In this document: piece by piece, positions 13,989 through 21,189 of the stretch
How positions within the stretch are numbered: the stretch's first letter is position 1
How the letters are laid out: each line of letters opens with the position of its first letter
From: CAZQEC01 sp964591565
GTDB taxonomy: Bacteria; Patescibacteriota; UBA1384; CAJBMM01
DNA length: 21,242 nucleotides
Assembly (NCBI GenBank): GCA_964591565.1
Contig: CAZQEC010000020.1
Span: 1-21,242, forward strand
Reading direction: 5' to 3'
Made by a program: the position numbers and the translations under genes
The notes under the pieces: generated by a model
Databases searched by the model: none
What the model was told of the DNA's origin: nothing
Seen by the model: the letters and a program-made list of their open reading frames with translations, nothing else

Positions 13989-14936
13989 TTAGTTCAGCAC
14001 TTCCTCAACTTTAACCGACTGAATACCTTGCCCTAGCGTCCCACCCAGTTGTTGAAAAATATCTGGGCGCAAATCAATAACGTGATTAGTACCAGCCATG
14101 CGATCTTCAATTTTAAGTTCGAGTGACTTGCCAGTTTTAGTGTTGGTCACTCGAACGTTCGTGCCACGCTTTAATACATTCGAAGCGGCACTGTACGAAG
14201 ATTTATACCACGAAGCCGTACCGCTCATCACCTTTCCAATAATCAGCTTGGTGCCTTTTGATATGACTCGATCTTCTTTTGGTTTTGGCACTTCAGTTTT
14301 TTTTAACACTTTAGATACTTCAATCCCATCCTCCCGGGTCACTTCAAACGTCCGTTCTTTTACGCCATCGTGCCCAGCCACTTTGACCGTTGACTTTCCA
14401 CGCTCAACCGTCGCATCTTCTAATTCAATTGTTTTAAACAATATCTTTTCTTTTGCGATCACCAAAGTTTTGCGCACTCGCACAATCTCCGCATTCATAC
14501 CATGCGCCACTTTTGCTTTCGTATCGGGGGTTACTTTATCATCTACCCCAATTTCCGGCACATTATTTTCACTCAGGGCATCTTTGAGCACGAGCGACCA
14601 ACTGCGAATATCTCGCGTTTTTTTACCGTCGGTCAGATGAATCACCGGTGCTAACTCTACTACAATCACCCCGCCAACCGAAGGCACGGCCTCGGGAAAT
14701 CGCGATTTTTTATCTTCCTTGTGCGTCACGATATTATTCTCGAGCAAGGCCAGATGATAATCTGAATACTGCGACACAATCGCTTGCTCAATAATATGAT
14801 GACCTGCGGCCGCACTGACCTCGCGCACCACATAAGCAAACTGCGGTTGGCGATACGAATATTCCGCCGCCGAGACACGCCAAAATAACCCACCGATTAT
14901 AATTGTCGAACAAACAAACAAAACGACTAGTTTCAG
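13989..14936 (-). CDS. YabE-like secreted protein: DUF348, G5 and RlpA-like barrel domains
   Basis: A secreted or membrane-anchored protein likely to act on the cell wall. After an N-terminal hydrophobic segment comes one degenerate and one good ubiquitin-like DUF348 unit (SWSLVLKDALSENNVPEIGV), then a G5 domain (about residues 155-235), then a C-terminal double-psi beta-barrel (SGTASWYKSS, GTNVRVTNTKTGKS, KIEDRMAG, VIDLRPDIFQQLGG) like RlpA. In the barrel the Asp of NDRGP-type motifs is kept (EDRMAG), but the usual AAH histidine appears as AAS, so transglycosylase activity is doubtful. A TTG at 14921 is possible. I prefer CTG at 14936: AAAGGA lies 6 nt upstream and it supplies a Lys before the hydrophobic core (MKLVV). 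Gene order with rsmA matches yabE-ksgA in Bacillus. Confidence 0.85.
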   Translation of the reverse strand: MKLVVLFVCSTIIIGGLFWRVSAAEYSYRQPQFAYVVREVSAAAGHHIIEQAIVSQYSDYHLALLENNIVTHKEDKKSRFPEAVPSVGGVIVVELAPVIHLTDGKKTRDIRSWSLVLKDALSENNVPEIGVDDKVTPDTKAKVAHGMNAEIVRVRKTLVIAKEKILFKTIELEDATVERGKSTVKVAGHDGVKERTFEVTREDGIEVSKVLKKTEVPKPKEDRVISKGTKLIIGKVMSGTASWYKSSYSAASNVLKRGTNVRVTNTKTGKSLELKIEDRMAGTNHVIDLRPDIFQQLGGTLGQGIQSVKVEEVLN

Positions 14937-14963
14937 GGCGGATCCTTTCTAGAAATCTAACAT

Positions 14964-14972
14964 ATTATATCA
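14964..14972 (-). promoter_or_regulatory. Extended -10 promoter of the cell-wall protein/rsmA/rsmI/fic operon
   Basis: Minus strand TGATATAAT: a perfect TATAAT (14969-14964) with the TGn extension. No good -35 at 17 nt. It lies in the 61-bp gap after pcrA and predicts a start near 14957, about 20 nt before the CTG start and including the AAAGGA ribosome site. Confidence 0.6.
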
Positions 14973-14997
14973 CAGATGGATTAACTATCGTTGTTAA

Positions 14998-16887
14998 TTA
15001 CAGACGAACCACCAGCTCTTCAGGTAAATCGGTCACAAAACGTGAGGGAGCGTTCGCTTGCAGAGCACCGTACAATCGCCGCTCGCCCGCGTAGAGTATG
15101 TATAATCGCTCTTTGGCTCGGGTGATGCCGACGTAACACAAGCGTCGCTCCTCTTCAAGTTCAGCTTGATCTGAATTGGAGCGAGAATGTGGAAAAATAC
15201 CCTCTTCCATACCACAAAGGAACACCACCGGAAACTCCAAACCCTTAGCCGAATGCACCGTCATTAAAGTTAAAGCAGATATATCATCGCGGTACTCATC
15301 AATGTCACTCACCAAACTGACATTTTCCAAAAATGAATCCAAATCTTGCACCGCAGACAGTACCGATTTAAGTTCGGCCACATTTTCCATTCGAGCAATG
15401 CCTTCGGGCGTTTTATCGTCCAATGACTGCAAATAGCCACTTTCTCGCATTAAATAATCAAACAAATCAATCACATTATTGCTGGCAACATATCGCTCCC
15501 GTGCCGTGTTTATTAGCCCTCGAAATTGAATAAACGCCCCCGCCGCTCGCCCACTTAAGGTAATTTGAGACTGATCTGGAGCGGTCATGGCGGCCGGCAT
15601 ATTAACCAAAATCGCCTCAACGCTTTTATCACCTAAGCCACGCGCCGGCGTATTTATAACCCGCTCGAAGCTGATAATATCGGCTGGATTGGCCACCAAT
15701 CGCAAATAAGCCACGGCGTCTTTAACCTCTTTGCGCTCGTAAAAACGCAAGCCCCCCACAATGCGATACGGCATTTTGTGGCGCAATAATACTTCTTCAA
15801 TAATGCGTGACTGAGCATTGGTGCGATACAACACCGCCATATCACTGGCACGGTATTGCCCACCTCGTACCAAACTTAAAATCTCATCAATCATAAACTC
15901 GGCTTCGTCTAATTCATTTAACGCGGGGTATATGGTGATCGGCAACCCCTGATGGTTATCAGTCCACAACGTTTTCTCTGTTCGATGCGTATTTTTAGCA
16001 ATGACAGCACTGGCGCCTGCCAAAATTGTTTTGGTGGAACGATAATTTTGTTCTAGTTTGATGATTGTCGCGTCTGGATAATCTTTGGTAAAATTCAATA
16101 TATTGCGATAGTTAGCCCCTCGCCACGAGTAAATGGCCTGATAATCGTCGCCCACCACCGCAATGTTTCGATACTGCATCGCTAGTAATTGGCAAAGTTT
16201 GTATTGTGGCATATTGGTATCTTGATACTCGTCAACCATAATATATTGAAATAAGCGCTGATATTTAGCCAAAACGTCTGGATGTTCGTCAAATAGTCGC
16301 ACCGTTAGCATTAAAATGTCGTCAAAGTCGAGCGCAAAAGCGTCCGCCAAGCGTTTTTGATAAATCGCGTAAACTCTCGCCACTTGCTCCTGATAATACC
16401 CATGAGCGTAGTTTTGATACCCCTCCGGGGTCATTAACTCATTTTTGGCGCCTGATATGAAGTGTAGCACTGCTCCCGGCTGATACTGTTTAATATCAAG
16501 GCGCAGTTCCTCAATCACGCGCTTGACTAACTGTTTTTGATCTTGAGTGTCGTAAATAGTAAACGAAGGTGATAACCCAATGATTGTGCCCTCCCGACGC
16601 AGTATTTTGACACAAATTGAGTGAAAAGTGCCCAGCCACATCAGATGGTGCTTCGACTTCAATAGATGAGATATCCGCTCCTTCATTTCATTGGCCGCTT
16701 TATTGGTAAAAGTGACGGCTAAAATACGTTCGGGAGTAACTTTTTTTTCGAGCACCAAATAAGCGATGCGATGCGTTAACACGCGCGTTTTGCCACTACC
16801 AGCCCCCGCCAATATCAACATTGGCCCTTCGGTACTTTGAACCGCCGTTTTTTGCGCCTCATTTAGACCCTGCAATAATGATTCCAT
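14998..16887 (-). CDS. pcrA: PcrA/UvrD-type superfamily 1 DNA helicase
   Basis: A 3'-5' helicase used in nucleotide-excision and mismatch repair and in clearing proteins from DNA. Motifs in order: the Q-motif region LNEAQKTAVQ, Walker A AGAGSGKT at residues 27-34, motif Ia TFTNKAANEMKERI, Walker B VDEYQDTN, motif III GDDYQAIYSWRGA, motif IV EQNYRS, motif V LMTVHSAKGLEFPVVF, and motif VI EERRLCYVGITRAKERL. At 629 residues it stops soon after motif VI and lacks the roughly 80-100 residue C-terminal tail, including the RNA-polymerase-binding Tudor domain of PcrA. The ATG at 16887 lies 7 nt after an extended -10 element, suggesting a leaderless message. The GGGG just before the ATG is too close to serve as a normal ribosome site. 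Confidence 0.95.
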   Translation of the reverse strand: MESLLQGLNEAQKTAVQSTEGPMLILAGAGSGKTRVLTHRIAYLVLEKKVTPERILAVTFTNKAANEMKERISHLLKSKHHLMWLGTFHSICVKILRREGTIIGLSPSFTIYDTQDQKQLVKRVIEELRLDIKQYQPGAVLHFISGAKNELMTPEGYQNYAHGYYQEQVARVYAIYQKRLADAFALDFDDILMLTVRLFDEHPDVLAKYQRLFQYIMVDEYQDTNMPQYKLCQLLAMQYRNIAVVGDDYQAIYSWRGANYRNILNFTKDYPDATIIKLEQNYRSTKTILAGASAVIAKNTHRTEKTLWTDNHQGLPITIYPALNELDEAEFMIDEILSLVRGGQYRASDMAVLYRTNAQSRIIEEVLLRHKMPYRIVGGLRFYERKEVKDAVAYLRLVANPADIISFERVINTPARGLGDKSVEAILVNMPAAMTAPDQSQITLSGRAAGAFIQFRGLINTARERYVASNNVIDLFDYLMRESGYLQSLDDKTPEGIARMENVAELKSVLSAVQDLDSFLENVSLVSDIDEYRDDISALTLMTVHSAKGLEFPVVFLCGMEEGIFPHSRSNSDQAELEEERRLCYVGITRAKERLYILYAGERRLYGALQANAPSRFVTDLPEELVVRL

Positions 16888-16894
16888 GCCCCTT

Positions 16895-16903
16895 ATCTTA
16901 ACA
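16895..16903 (-). promoter_or_regulatory. Extended -10 promoter of pcrA
   Basis: Minus strand TGTTAAGAT: TAAGAT (16900-16895) with a TGn extension, 7 nt before the pcrA ATG. No -35 is apparent. Predicts a leaderless transcript. Confidence 0.5.
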
Positions 16904-16943
16904 CAATGATGAAAATACGTCCGTGCTTATCTAATGATGATTA

Positions 16944-17039
16944 TAGTGTCGAGCAAAAGCGAGCACTAATGAGCCGTAAGGCGATTATATTGTTCGAACG
17001 AAGTGAGAACTTAAAAGCACTTGCCTAGAGGCGCCTCTA
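16944..17039. repeat. Degenerate intergenic palindromes upstream of pcrA
   Basis: TAGTG (16944-16948) faces CACTA (16964-16968) with TCG/CGA inside. GTTC/GAAC (16992-17010) follows. A perfect 14-bp palindrome TAGAGGCGCCTCTA lies at 17026-17039. The string GAGCACTAATGAGCC resembles GAGAACTAATGACC in the repeat near 10480, so this may be a decayed member of the same family. Confidence 0.5.
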
Positions 17040-17050
17040 CATTTTTTAGA

Positions 17051-17123
17051 CACAAAAAACCTCGAAAGCAGATACGACATGGACTTAATTTAAAATCCGG
17101 CCGTCCGTTCGAGGTCCTTTGTG
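17051..17123 (-). terminator. Long-stem terminator of the 17-kb RNA unit
   Basis: On the minus strand the arm 17123-17108 pairs with 17066-17051 over 16 positions including two G-U pairs. The core is ACCTCGAA with TTCGAGGT, followed by TTTTTTGTG. The loop is 41 nt and contains a smaller GGAC/GTCC dyad (17081-17084, 17103-17106). Confidence 0.75.
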
Positions 17124-17129
17124 TTGCAA
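17085..17129 (-). CDS. Possible 14-codon leader peptide
   Basis: A TTG at 17129 lies 9 nt after AAGGAG and opens a short frame, MQHKGPRTDGRILN, ending in TAA at 17085. Its codons 3-8 are the 5' arm of the terminator stem, so a translating ribosome would prevent the stem from forming. This is the arrangement expected of a translation-dependent attenuator. The frame is too short to judge on coding statistics, and a TTG start is not strong evidence. Confidence 0.2.
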   Translation of the reverse strand: MQHKGPRTDGRILN

Positions 17130-17196
17130 GAGTTCGATCTCCTTCCAATCCCTAATAGGGATAAGAAAGAATGAACCCTCCTTTATGAACACCGTT

Positions 17197-17225
17197 ATCC
17201 TAGCATACTTATTACATTTTGTCAA
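17197..17225 (-). promoter_or_regulatory. Near-consensus promoter of the 17-kb RNA unit
   Basis: Minus strand: TTGACA (17225-17220), a 17-nt spacer ending GTATGC, TAGGAT (17202-17197). Same GTATGCTA layout as the promoters at 7136 and 11323. Confidence 0.8.
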
Positions 17226-17282
17226 TAGTTGGCGACAAAAGCACTAGTTGCGTTATCATCAGACAAATCCTGACCATACAAT

Positions 17283-17368
17283 TACTATCTATCACCCCCG
17301 AGGTGTTACAGCTTCACACCTAGGGTACTATCTATCACCCCCGAGGTGTTACAGCTTCACACCTAGGG
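17283..17368 (+). repeat. Perfect 43-bp tandem repeat, two copies, each with a hairpin
   Basis: Units 17283-17325 and 17326-17368 are identical. Each has TATCACCCCC followed by the hairpin AGGTGT-TACAGCTTC-ACACCT and AGGG. The core GGTGTTACAGCTTCACACC recurs in slightly altered form at 18169-18187, on the far side of the toxin-antitoxin pair. The remaining gap sequence (17226-17282, 17369-17456) shows nothing else that I can support. Confidence 0.9.
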
Positions 17369-17456
17369 AATATGATCAGATTTGCTACACGCTTGAAGTT
17401 CCCCCGTGCTTTTTATCCAAATTAAAGTATTTGGCCTGTTCAGCTTAAGTGAAAAT

Positions 17457-17485
17457 TTGTATTAAATAAGCGTTTGTAGTATAAA
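17457..17485 (+). promoter_or_regulatory. Promoter of the antitoxin-toxin pair
   Basis: TTGTAT (17457-17462), a 17-nt spacer, TATAAA (17480-17485). Predicted start near 17492, 17 nt before the antitoxin ATG at 17509. Confidence 0.65.
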
Positions 17486-17508
17486 TAGGTAATTAAATGG
17501 AGTTTATT

Positions 17509-17724
17509 ATGGCTGGAATGAGTATAACTATCCCCGAGGAAAACACCAAAGAGATTAAGAAAGCTGCAAAGAAAATTAACCTAACTCCCGAGAAGTTTAC
17601 ACAGAAATTGATTCAAAACTTTGTGTTTCGTCAGAAGCTGACAGAGGCACAAAAAGTTGGGGTTAAAGTTGCTAAGCGGCTTGGTATCAAAACCGAAGAA
17701 GATGTCTCTAGAATATTTGACTAG
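17509..17724 (+). CDS. Small putative antitoxin preceding a PIN toxin
   Basis: A 71-residue, Lys/Glu-rich, cytoplasmic protein. It begins MAGMSITIPEENTKEIKKAA, where one strand followed by a helix resembles a ribbon-helix-helix DNA-binding start, and it ends KTEEDVSRIFD. Its position 8 nt ahead of a PIN-domain gene and its size fit the antitoxin of a VapBC-like pair, which would bind the toxin and repress the shared promoter. I chose the ATG at 17509 because GGAG lies 6 nt upstream; an ATG at 17497 would start inside that ribosome site. I do not recognise the family firmly. The pair is on the plus strand between two minus-strand housekeeping blocks, which suggests insertion. Confidence 0.75.
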   Translation: MAGMSITIPEENTKEIKKAAKKINLTPEKFTQKLIQNFVFRQKLTEAQKVGVKVAKRLGIKTEEDVSRIFD

Positions 17725-17732
17725 AGCTCTAA

Positions 17733-18128
17733 ATGTACCTCGTCTTTGACACATCAGTTCTGATTGCTGCGACCTTAACTCCAAATGGTCTCTCAAGTCG
17801 CATTCTACATCTTTCTGGTCAAGAGTTTCTACCATGTACTTCTGATACTATTCTTGAAGAATTTACTCGGAAAATGTCTGAAAAGTCTCTGTTGAATAAA
17901 CAGTTTCAGGAAACACTGCAAGCCTATAGAGCAGCAGCTATTCTTTGTGATAACCAATCATACTCAGCAGAGCAAATCAGCAATGACAATCATATTATTG
18001 GATGTTGGAAAGCGTGCGGTGCTGATATGATAGTGGCTCTTGATAAAAAATTGCTCAAAAGACTAAAAACTATGGGCGTCCCCGCCGCACACCCGTCTGA
18101 CTTGCCACATTATTACAAACAAAGCTAA
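17733..18128 (+). CDS. PIN-domain ribonuclease toxin
   Basis: A 131-residue PIN-domain protein; PIN toxins cut RNA in a metal-dependent way. The acidic active-site set is visible: Asp6 in VFDTSVLI, Glu42/Glu43 in TILEEF, Asp85 in SNDNHIIG, and Asp98 and Asp104 in GADMIVALDKKLLKRL. The last segment matches the common AD-x-I-V-T-x-D-x-x-L-L ending. Length is typical for a single-domain PIN toxin (COG1569-like). It starts 8 nt after the antitoxin stop and is therefore co-transcribed. It ends 80 bp from the stop of the convergent dnaB. Confidence 0.9.
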   Translation: MYLVFDTSVLIAATLTPNGLSSRILHLSGQEFLPCTSDTILEEFTRKMSEKSLLNKQFQETLQAYRAAAILCDNQSYSAEQISNDNHIIGCWKACGADMIVALDKKLLKRLKTMGVPAAHPSDLPHYYKQS

Positions 18129-18150
18129 GATGGCAACTGACTGAAACAGC

Positions 18151-18188
18151 ATACCCCATCGCCTCAGGGGTGATACAGCTTCACACCT
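18151..18188 (+). repeat. Third copy of the GGTG-TACAGCTT-CACC hairpin repeat
   Basis: AGGGGTGATACAGCTTCACACCT (18166-18188, given in two parts: AGGGGTGA and TACAGCTTCACACCT) shares the loop and right arm of the 43-bp tandem units. GGGGTGAT can also pair upstream with ATACCCC (18151-18157), so two hairpins exclude each other. It lies in the gap between the convergent PIN toxin and dnaB. Confidence 0.75.
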
Positions 18189-18208
18189 TCGCTTTTACTG
18201 ATATTTCC

Positions 18209-19600
18209 TCAAGCACCTTTTGCCCCACCATGCTTGTGATCAAGGGTGAAATACTTGGTTTGCTCAGGTAAAAAGTACAAGTGAATGTCGCCTGTTGGGC
18301 CGTTGCGATGCTTTCTGATTAACACATCAGTAATGTTTTTCCGCTCGGTGTCTTTATCATAATAATCCTCACGATACAAAAACATCACCACGTCTGCATC
18401 CTGCTCGATTGATCCAGATTCACGTAAATCCGACAGCATCGGAATTTTGGGGTGACGTTGTTCGACCGCCCGAGATAACTGTGATAATGCCAGCACTGGC
18501 ACATTCAATTCACGCGCCATCGCTTTTAATCCGCGCGAGATTTCGGAGATCTCCTGCACCCGATTGCCATCACCAAACGAATTGGTACCTTCCATTAACT
18601 GCAAGTAGTCAAGCACGACTAGGTCAAGTCCTTGTTCCATCTGCAGACGGCGCGCTTTGGCGCGAATTTCGGTCACTGTGGCACCGGGCGTGTCGTCAAT
18701 GTAAAGCGGCGCCTCCGAAAGCACTCCCATACCAAAGTTGAGCTTGCGAAAATCATCTTCGCCTAAATTACCGGTACGCAGTTTCCATGAATCAATCCCG
18801 GCTTGACTGCACAACAGCCGATCAACTAACTGCTCCTTGCTCATTTCCAGTGAAAAAATGGCTACTGTTTTTTTGAGTTCAACCGCGGCGTGTTCGGCCA
18901 TATTGAGTGCTAACGCCGTTTTACCAACGCTCGGACGGGCGGCTAATATAATCAGATCCGACTTTTGCAACCCGGCCAACATATTATCTAAATCTTTAAA
19001 ACCAGTCGGAATGCCCCGAATTTCGCCCTTATTTTTATGCAGATGATCAATACGCTCAAAAGTTTCCGCTAATAGCGATGATATGACTACAAAGTTCTTA
19101 TCAAAAAACTTCTGCGATACTGAAAACAGCGCTTGCTCGGCTTGATCAAGCACGCTTGAGGCTTCAACCGATTGATCAAATCCGAGTTCTAAAATAAGGT
19201 TCGCGGCGCTAATTAACCGTCGTAAAACCGCTTTTTCTTTAATAATTTGAGCGTGATGTTCGACATGCGCCGATGAAGCAACATGCGCCACAAAGCCAGC
19301 CAGGGCTTCGGCTCCGCCAATTTGATCTAGTTTTTGATTCCGTTCTAGCTCTTCAGACAAAGTGACCAAATCAATCGGAACTCTTTTTTCAAACAACGCC
19401 AACATAGCTGAATAAATAATGCCGTTATGATCACGATAAAAATCTTCTGGCAGAATACGTGGCGCTACCTTCAAAATAGCGTTTTTTTCCAGCAACAGGG
19501 CTCCTATAACCGCCTCTTCGGCTTCCAAATTCTGTGGTGGCAGGCGATTGCCCAAATTGCTGGTGTTTGTCTTCACCATCTCTTTTTGTCTAACACTCAT
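18209..19600 (-). CDS. dnaB: Replicative DNA helicase DnaB
   Basis: Hexameric 5'-3' helicase at the replication fork. The N-terminal primase-interacting domain spans about residues 15-120 (LPPQNLEAEEAVIGALLL is its usual opening). A linker follows, then the RecA-like motor with Walker A ARPSVGKTAL from residue 221, Walker B in LVVLDYLQLM, and the DnaB signature ALSQLSRAVEQR followed by SDLRESGSIEQDAD. The 463-residue length is normal and there is no intein. The ATG at 19600 directly follows the dnaX stop, and GGGAG inside the end of dnaX serves as ribosome site 7 nt upstream. Co-expression with the clamp loader fits a shared fork role. Confidence 0.97.
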   Translation of the reverse strand: MSVRQKEMVKTNTSNLGNRLPPQNLEAEEAVIGALLLEKNAILKVAPRILPEDFYRDHNGIIYSAMLALFEKRVPIDLVTLSEELERNQKLDQIGGAEALAGFVAHVASSAHVEHHAQIIKEKAVLRRLISAANLILELGFDQSVEASSVLDQAEQALFSVSQKFFDKNFVVISSLLAETFERIDHLHKNKGEIRGIPTGFKDLDNMLAGLQKSDLIILAARPSVGKTALALNMAEHAAVELKKTVAIFSLEMSKEQLVDRLLCSQAGIDSWKLRTGNLGEDDFRKLNFGMGVLSEAPLYIDDTPGATVTEIRAKARRLQMEQGLDLVVLDYLQLMEGTNSFGDGNRVQEISEISRGLKAMARELNVPVLALSQLSRAVEQRHPKIPMLSDLRESGSIEQDADVVMFLYREDYYDKDTERKNITDVLIRKHRNGPTGDIHLYFLPEQTKYFTLDHKHGGAKGA

Positions 19601-21130
19601 TTAAGTACTCCCGGTAAACATCTGTTCAGCCATTTGCGCCAAATTATCGGCATCAGTCATTGGTGGTTGGTCTTCATTCTGAATGTTAGAGCTACGGTCT
19701 GGCTTGACCGACTGACGGTTAACTAAGGCACATTCGATCAAACAATCTTTGCCGACTATTTTCGCCGCTTCATCTAATATCACATCTCTATTCTTTAGAG
19801 TCATAATACGGTCTTTATGAAATGGAAAATAGACCCCAATCGTCAGCTTTAACGAATCTCCGTCCTCGATACCAAGCAATTCGGCATCTCCGAGCAAAGA
19901 CGATAAGCCGTGATTGTGTGGTTTTATAGCTTCGATTAAGCGAGACCAAATTTGTTGTTGAGATGTTGTAGGGTGCCAATCTTTTTTGACCAATGTATGC
20001 TTTACCTCGACCTTCGATGTACCTGCTTGCTCCACAACCGGGACTTCAGGTAGAACTGATGGCTCTTTAACAGTGGCAACAATTTTAGGTGCTTGTACCC
20101 CAACCCAACTCTGAACGGTGGCATACGTCGCCACTGCCAAAACCGTTAAGGGCTCGGGGTGTGCCTTAATTTGTCGTAAACTAAAGCTCCATTCGTCAAT
20201 TACACCAATCATTTGATTTAATTCAAGCCCTTCAGCCCAAACACGCTTAGATAATAATGTCTCGCGTAACTCCCGAAGCACTCCACGTACAATTTGTTCG
20301 GCGCTCATGCCACGATCAAGTAAATCTTGTGTGATCAGAATAGCCGAACTTGTATCTTGGCGCAGCGCTTTGAATAATTTTTGCAAATCTTCTTCTGCTA
20401 CTAGACCCAAAGACGAAGCGACCCTACTAGCCGATAATTTTTCTCCCAACAAGCTCACAGTTTGTAATAATGAAATGGCGTCCCGCCCCGATCCATAAGC
20501 CGCTTCGGCCACCAACTCCGCTCCAGCGGAATCAATTTGCAACCCCTCTTCGGTCGCAATTTTCTGCAGATGTGATGCCAAAATTGAAACCGGGATGAGC
20601 TGAAAATCAAACCGTTGACAACGAGACAAAATGGTCACCGGTACCTTACTCACTTCAGTCGTCGCCAAAATAAGCGTGACATGACGTGGCGGCTCCTCAA
20701 TTGTTTTCAATAAGGCGTTAAAGGCCTCTTTGGTCAGCATATGCACCTCATCGATAATGTAGATTTTTTTTTGCCCAATTATCGGGGCAGAGTGAATAGT
20801 GTCTCGCAAGGCCCGAATATCGTCAATACCGCGATTGCTCGCCGCATCAATCTCAATACAGTCAAGCATGGCGTCGTCCTGAAACGCTAAACATGGCGCG
20901 CACTTTCCGCATGGATCAATCGGCTTAACGCTTAATTTTTGACAATTAAGACTCTTGGCCAACAATCGGGCCAACGTAGTTTTACCCACGCCACGTGGAC
21001 CGCAAAACAACAGAGCGTGTGCCACAGCATCGGTTTTTAGAGCTTGGCGCAACATAGCCACAGTATCGTCTTGCCCAACTACGTCGGCAAAACTACTCGG
21101 GCGCCATTTTCGATACCAGGCAATGCTCAT
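19601..21130 (-). CDS. dnaX: DNA polymerase III subunit gamma/tau
   Basis: Clamp-loader ATPase that loads the sliding clamp and, in its tau form, ties the polymerase to DnaB. The 509-residue protein opens MSIAWYRKWRPSSFADVVGQ, with Walker A GPRGVGKT at residues 44-51, a zinc module of Cys63, Cys74, Cys77 and Cys80, Walker B with DEVH at 127-130, and the SRC box in LSRCQRF near 169-174. The C-terminal part after about residue 360 is poorly conserved, as in other DnaX proteins. It is followed with no gap by dnaB. A GAG lies 5 nt before the ATG, and a moderate promoter lies upstream, next to the right terminal repeat. Confidence 0.97.
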   Translation of the reverse strand: MSIAWYRKWRPSSFADVVGQDDTVAMLRQALKTDAVAHALLFCGPRGVGKTTLARLLAKSLNCQKLSVKPIDPCGKCAPCLAFQDDAMLDCIEIDAASNRGIDDIRALRDTIHSAPIIGQKKIYIIDEVHMLTKEAFNALLKTIEEPPRHVTLILATTEVSKVPVTILSRCQRFDFQLIPVSILASHLQKIATEEGLQIDSAGAELVAEAAYGSGRDAISLLQTVSLLGEKLSASRVASSLGLVAEEDLQKLFKALRQDTSSAILITQDLLDRGMSAEQIVRGVLRELRETLLSKRVWAEGLELNQMIGVIDEWSFSLRQIKAHPEPLTVLAVATYATVQSWVGVQAPKIVATVKEPSVLPEVPVVEQAGTSKVEVKHTLVKKDWHPTTSQQQIWSRLIEAIKPHNHGLSSLLGDAELLGIEDGDSLKLTIGVYFPFHKDRIMTLKNRDVILDEAAKIVGKDCLIECALVNRQSVKPDRSSNIQNEDQPPMTDADNLAQMAEQMFTGST

Positions 21131-21153
21131 AAAATCTCGTTTCTATATCCTTA

Positions 21154-21182
21154 AAATTACTCGCAAAAAAACAGAAAAACAA
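21154..21182 (-). promoter_or_regulatory. Probable promoter of dnaX-dnaB
   Basis: Minus strand: TTGTTT (21182-21177), a 17-nt spacer, TAATTT (21159-21154). The match is moderate. The predicted start near 21147 leaves a leader of about 17 nt. Confidence 0.4.
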
Positions 21183-21189
21183 GGTCGTT

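Larger units (their letters stand above)
17051..17190 (-). ncRNA. Candidate small RNA or attenuated leader, about 140 nt, upstream of pcrA
   Basis: A transcript of about 140 nt runs from the promoter at 17197-17225 to the terminator at 17051. It carries a perfect Shine-Dalgarno AAAGGAGG (17184-17177) with no ATG/GTG/TTG nearby, then a hairpin ATCCCTATTAGGGAT flanked by CTTTC and GGAAG, then a second Shine-Dalgarno GGAAGGAG (17146-17139). It ends about 160 nt before pcrA on the same strand, so it may be a pcrA leader whose terminator is conditional, or a separate RNA. No known family recognised. Confidence 0.45.

Noticed and set aside
17283..17368. Tandem 43-bp repeat as a CRISPR remnant
   Set aside because: The two units are directly adjacent with no spacer between them, and no cas gene is present.
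19980..20000. Run of six A residues in dnaX (minus strand, VKKDW region) as a gamma/tau frameshift site
   Set aside because: The frame is C-AAA-AAA-G, not the A-AAA-AAG heptamer in the correct phase, and the run is too short for simple polymerase slippage. No stem or quick stop was seen after it.
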